A stretch of DNA of 34,584 bases. Source: Porodaedalea pini. Taxonomy: Eukaryota; Basidiomycota; Agaricomycetes; Hymenochaetales; Hymenochaetaceae. This document shows positions 30,563-34,584 of the stretch, one piece after another; positions within the stretch are counted from its first letter, which is position 1, and each line of letters begins with the position of its first letter. The translations under genes were made by a program, and so were the position numbers. Where the stretch lies: NCBI GenBank assembly GCA_002794775.1, contig NBAY01000159.1, positions 1 to 34,584 on the forward strand, written 5' to 3'. Under the pieces are notes generated by a model. The model was not told the origin of the DNA. It did not search any database and saw only the letters and a program-made list of their open reading frames with translations.

Positions 30563-30595
30563 GATGGATAGATAAGATATGATAAGATAAGATAA
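30563..30595. promoter_or_regulatory. Cluster of GATA-factor motifs in LTR U3
   Basis: Four WGATAR matches (AGATAA, TGATAA, AGATAA, AGATAA) lie within about 33 bp, near the outer edge of the LTR. In fungi such sites bind GATA-type factors, often nitrogen regulators. The same cluster is in the other LTR at 24054-24083. Function is inferred from the motif alone. Confidence 0.45.
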
Positions 30596-30615
30596 TTTAA
30601 AAAGCGTCCATGACA

Positions 30616-30620
30616 GACTA
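30616..30620. repeat. Target-site duplication GACTA, right
   Basis: Exact copy of 23676-23680, directly outside the 5' LTR. Confidence 0.93.
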
Positions 30621-30733
30621 GTCCAGGAGTTCAAGGATCGTATTTCCATCGTCTGTTTTCGTCTCCTTCCACGCTAGTTCTCCCACTTGTGAAGAGCAGG
30701 GAGTTGTTAAGTTGGAGACCTCCTGTTTAAACT

Positions 30734-33454
30734 TTAACCGTACATCAGAGTAGATCTGCCAGTAGTATACAAGTAGGGTTTTCTTACAACTGTGTATTCG
30801 ATATGGGTCAGTTGGTTTGAGTTGTTACCATCCTCTTGGTGTTCCTCGTCTCGGGGAACCTCGTCATCTGCACGAGTGGTTCCGGGGACTTCCATACCAA
30901 AGGTACGCAGATGCCGACAGGCCTCTTCAGCTGCATCTTCATTGTACATGACGCTTACAAAGTGCCCACTTCGGACAAAATGTTCTTGAGCAAGTTCATC
31001 GCTCACCTGAAGGTCCTCTTTAATGAATGAGATACAGACCTCCGGCACAAGAACGCTGTGCATGACTTCTGCGGTTGGAACCTTGCTACCTTGCATGGTG
31101 CCTACCCCTGATTTAAAGGCGATGCTTAGAGTGGTATATATGACTGATGCTCCAGGTTCACCAAAGCTAAATGAGGGTCAGACTTAGAGCACATCGCATT
31201 AAACATTACAGTCACATACTAGCCATAGTTGAAAAGCCCCTTGTCTGTACTGGGAATCCAACCTTTGCAATTCTCAACCAACGCCATAGCTTTGGAGTAT
31301 GTGGGGAGAACTGTAGGGTCCGCAGCCCACGCCGCGATGCGGTCGGAGAAGATGAAAAGTTGGACACATTCTGCAAACTCGAACCAGTCCGTCACTATCC
31401 TCCAGCCCTCCTCTGCGCCTAGCTCTGTTGCATGAACCCTGCATACTCCCTCGTGTGAATCGCCTCTGAACTTTAAGCTGTCATTCTCCCTATAGTTGTG
31501 AAGGAGGCCATCCATGCAAACTTGGGCATCTGTGAGCATCCCCTGTAGGCCAGATGATGGGTTGGAAGGGAGTGGCCTGTGACAAATGGGGCACTCCCTC
31601 AAGTTGCTTTGGAAGGGGCGACATGTTATTCAGAACAACTTGAGTTTGTTTGAAGCTGCTTACCTATCGTAGCTGTAGTTCTCATCAAGTAGAATCGGCG
31701 ATGATGGACTGTCAAGGTCCAGTTCAAGGAGGTCATTTGCAGAGCTGCGCGGTTCCTTGATAAGTGGGAACGGCGGCATGGTGAATGAAGCAGTTGTGGG
31801 TGGTACATTAGTCAACGTATCAGCAGTAGAGGTCCCAGTTGCCGGTGCATTAACATTTGCACCAAAGGAGTACTCCTTCCTCATCCTTAGGAACTCTGCA
31901 TATGTTCCTTTGTCGCCTCTCCTCCTCAGCCAACTTATCAATGTATCGTGAGACACCTTTCCTATTGCTTTGTCCCTGTTTTCCAGCTTCTTGTACATCT
32001 CATGGTAGCTGCTGTTGGAGTATTTATTCCTGTCGTATAATTTGGCGAAGGTCTCCTTGAGTGGCCGCCTGAATTCACGAGACTGCCTCAAGGCCTCCTC
32101 CCTCAATTTGAAGAGTTGATCAATGGAGTATCCATCAGGGAACCTTGGGTTTGTCTGTATGGTGCTAGGTAGGGCAGATTTTGTGGCATCCTGACGTGTC
32201 TGGGACGTTGTAGGCAGATGGGCACCTGGAGCTGTCTGGGAGGTCGCAGGTGCAAGGTGGCGCTGTGTCAAGGTTGGGGACTCAGGTGTACAACACGGTA
32301 TCAGCTGCTCCTTACGGCGCTGCTTTCGAGGGGAGGATAAAGGCTCCCCTTTTTGCTTTGTATCACTTGAGTGGAATGCATGTTCCACTTCGACCTCTTT
32401 AAGCTCCTCCAAGTACTTCAGCGCTGTGTCATCAAAGTCAATAGAGCAGAAGAGTAGCCCTCTCCTAGGACCAAACTCAAACACACTGCCCTTCGAGATC
32501 TGAACCCAGATTTTTCCATTGAAGTGCGATATACAGTCTACTTCCTTGTTCACCGCAAGAAATGTCAGAACCTTTTGGTGAGGGTTCCATTCATGAATGG
32601 CTTCAATCGACAGTGCAATTTTGTTCTGGACCTTGACTTGGAGATGCTTTGCTGGTCATCCAACCTTTGAATTAAGCAGATGAGTGAGAGAAGGGAGCGG
32701 TGTTGTATTTGATAGGCTTACTGCTGGGAAGAAGGTGATTGTCACTTCTTTCTGTAGCTCTGAATCCATTTCTTTCTGTCTCTGCTCAGCTTCCATGTCC
32801 TCTGTGTACTCCTGCTGGGACGATGTTAGCGAGTTTAGCCATAACGGGCCTATTGGAACTGCGAGGCTTGAACTTTGCCTCGCTGCCAGAGGTCTCTCAG
32901 CGTCAAACGTATTCTCTGAAGCTCTGAGGGACTGGGGGGTGGTTTGAGTGGTGGAGGGTATTCCTGCGACTGGGGGGGGCACTCCTGGGGGGTTGTTTAT
33001 GTCGAGGATGTTGTGGCCAGGGACAGGCCTTCCAGGCATCTTAGCATGCTCTCTACATGTCTGGTTGGAAGAAATACAATGGTGTCTGCACTGTATGGTT
33101 GGACAACGAGTATTTCCCTGGCCCCTGCAACCTGGCACAGAGCATTGTGTCATCTCAGCCCGAGCTTTGGTGGGAGAAGGGCTTGGTATGGGGAGGTCTG
33201 GGTAGCTAGTGGGGTGGAGGTGGTGGATTATTTGGCTTCTACAGTCATAGCACTGCACATCTTCAGTATGGGCAAGAAAATGAGGAAGAAAAAAAACATA
33301 CGTGTTGAGCTGCCCATCCGTCTTGCGTCACCCAGGGTTTTCCCAGCTGCTTCCTACTTTCGCCTTGTGCTTCAGGGCAAGAGCTATGGTATACGAAAGG
33401 CTTCAAGCCTTCAAGGGCCTTGAATCCAGGTGGGGGCTTTTTGCCTCTGACCAT
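30734..33454 (-). pseudogene. RTC4-like gene with cysteine-rich N-terminus, one in-frame TGA
   Basis: Proposed exons: 33454-33302, 33252-31664, 31606-31220 and 31166-30734, with introns of 49, 57 and 53 nt (donors GTATGT, GTAAGC, GTATGT) that all keep frame. Exon 1 ends DGWAAQH and continues CYDCRSQ. An N-terminal Cys/His cluster (CSVPGCRGQ, CPTIQCRHHC, CREHAK) suggests zinc binding. The centre is Ser/Thr/Pro-rich. The C-terminal region carries CPICHRPLPSNPS, VCRVHATELGAEEGWRIV and VLVPEVCISFIKEDLQVSDE, which resembles the C-terminal domain of RTC4 (restriction of telomere capping protein 4). I rely on memory for that match. A TGA at 32656-32658 interrupts an otherwise open frame (KVG-stop-PAKHLQVKVQNKIALS), probably from TGG. 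It is either a recent pseudogene or a sequence error. Its 3' end lies about 115 bp from the retroelement. Confidence 0.6.
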
Positions 33455-34584
33455 TCGACCTCATCCAGTTTGGCAAAGGGAGTTTGTTGACCGATGAGTG
33501 TGATCTATGTTCACTTTTGTCACAGTACATTACAGGAGTTCTTCTGTAGAACATCGCTTATATCTGCCTATACTTTACCCAATGCGTTTCTACTGTTCAC
33601 GGACTTGCCAGTGTGCTTTGTACATGTATGCAGATACTCATTGTTGGGTACCTTAAACTTCTTTCTTAAAATAGCCTGCTAAGTAAACAATGCTTCTTCC
33701 TCGGCATATCATTTCGAGCTTCTCACTGCAATGCCGCCTTCTTGCATCTCATTAGGTAAAAAACACAACTCAAAAAAAGATCATCGCACACATGCCGGAT
33801 TTGGTATTAGCAGTAATACAGATGATCGCCATTCTTTACTACCAAAAAAGTTATGATTACATACTAAATCGGCACTTCATCGGCATTTCTGCCGCATCAA
33901 TTACATAATATCAACCCTGACTCCAGCCAAACTCCAAGCGAGCTCCAATGGAGTGTGTTCCCCATCCCGGGGACGCCCTCGGAGCACAAGACACCCTGGA
34001 GAATAGACAACCCCCAGAAAGTGGATCTGTCATGCATAAAATACCTTTTTTTCAGCTTCAAAAATCACTAACTTGTTCATTTCTCTATGGAATTGAGTCA
34101 CTAAATTTCAAAACATTACCTGAATCATTTACTATGCATATAAGAACCTATTCAGTAAAGAGAGTGTATGCAATTAGTCTGACAAGTGAAAGAGGGTCTA
34201 TCTTACTTGAGACAAATTGCCTCCACAAAAATTTTCTAAGATGTCCCAAGTAGTTCTAAAATCCTGATAACCCATGAATACAATTCACCAACAGATTTCA
34301 TATCTTTATCTTCAAATTTGAGCTCAGGAAAACCAGGCAAGGATTCTGCCTGACAATACACCTATTATTTTCAACATGGACATTACACATGGTTACTTCA
34401 CATTTAAAGCTCAGAATTGTTTTATATATATCAGATGATGAATTTAGCAATCTATTTGAAGAAATTCTATGAAGAATTGAATGAGATATGTATTTTACAA
34501 CTTTTTTAGGTGCTGAAATGCAGTGATCACCGCTCTCAAATGATTGTCACGTGATCGAAACTCTGGGGATTTTTGGTTCCTCCG
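33455..34584. other. AT-rich flank with no supportable gene
   Basis: Probably the upstream region of the RTC4-like gene near 33455-33900, then AT-rich sequence. A short plus-strand frame at 33948-34253 has no recognisable domain, no support from introns or neighbours, and may be chance. Confidence 0.5.

Larger units (their letters stand above)
23681..30615 (-). mobile_element. Ty3/gypsy chromodomain LTR retrotransposon, near intact
   Basis: A 6,935-bp element on the minus strand: LTR, long leader, gag (29337-28252), pol (28255-24116), polypurine tract, LTR, with a 5-bp GACTA target duplication outside. Pol order is protease, reverse transcriptase, RNase H, integrase, chromodomain, which places it among chromoviruses. 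The gag and pol frames are open throughout, and the LTRs are about 98.6% identical (six differences in 423), so insertion was recent. It lies between the unknown gene and the RTC4-like gene, in the same direction as both. Confidence 0.96.
30193..30615 (-). repeat. 5' LTR of the Ty3/gypsy element
   Basis: A 423-bp LTR with TGTCA..TGACA ends. As the promoter copy it carries a cluster of GATA motifs near its start (30563-30595) and a TATA-like TATATAAG box (30386-30393, minus strand), so transcription should start some tens of bases below 30386 and run toward lower coordinates. Confidence 0.96.

Noticed and set aside
23681..30615. Repeat-induced point mutation as the cause of LTR differences
   Set aside because: There are only six changes, limited to CpG, and gag and pol remain open; this fits slow methyl-CpG deamination better than heavy RIP.
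33948..34253. 101-codon plus-strand frame near the right end
   Set aside because: No recognisable domain, composition like the surrounding AT-rich DNA, and no supporting signals.
1..34584. CRISPR arrays, tRNA or rRNA genes
   Set aside because: No array of regularly spaced repeats with variable spacers and no convincing tRNA or rRNA sequence was seen on either strand; CRISPR is not expected in a fungal genome.

Overview
The window looks like a repeat-rich, accessory region of a basidiomycete (probably agaricomycete) nuclear genome. The reasons are introns of about 50-80 nt with GT(A/G)NGT donors, host-gene fragments (PRP8, RPB1, a BTB/POZ + CAP-Gly protein) with fungal-type protein sequence, a chromodomain Ty3/gypsy element, a Helitron and a Tc1/mariner element. 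I could not identify a species.

Layout. 1-740: AT-rich sequence with a hairpin-forming 48-bp minisatellite (380-595). 740-6142, minus strand: decayed array 1, reading 5' to 3' as BTB N-terminus, PRP8, RPB1, CAP-Gly. 6304-6668: a 365-bp repeat. 6669-13128, plus strand: a Helitron Rep/helicase ORF that lacks the HUH part of Rep, is split by a Tc1/mariner copy (7106-8711) with perfect 36-bp TIRs and a TA duplication, has a Walker B Glu-to-Lys change, and ends in a USP-like cysteine protease domain. 13176-19804, minus strand: decayed array 2, reading BTB plus linker, RPB1, PRP8. 19987-20349: second copy of the 365-bp repeat with the same right-hand boundary. 20337-23133: a five-exon gene of unknown function on the minus strand. 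23681-30615: a near-intact chromovirus-type Ty3/gypsy element on the minus strand, with 423-bp LTRs and a GACTA target-site duplication. 30734-33454: a minus-strand RTC4-like gene with a cysteine-rich N-terminus and one in-frame TGA. 33455-34584: no gene I can support.

Most notable is the pair of arrays. Pieces of two essential host genes, PRP8 (spliceosome core) and RPB1 (RNA polymerase II largest subunit), sit with their introns inside a split BTB/CAP-Gly gene, in opposite order in the two arrays. They flank a Helitron and lie antisense to its ORF. Both PRP8 copies appear to lack the same ~13-residue segment, which points to a common, already defective ancestor. Helitron-style capture with template switching is a reasonable explanation but remains an inference. 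The arrays are pseudogenes; any biological role would be at the RNA level and is speculative. The retroelement is the youngest, best preserved unit: its LTRs differ at only six sites, all CpG transitions.
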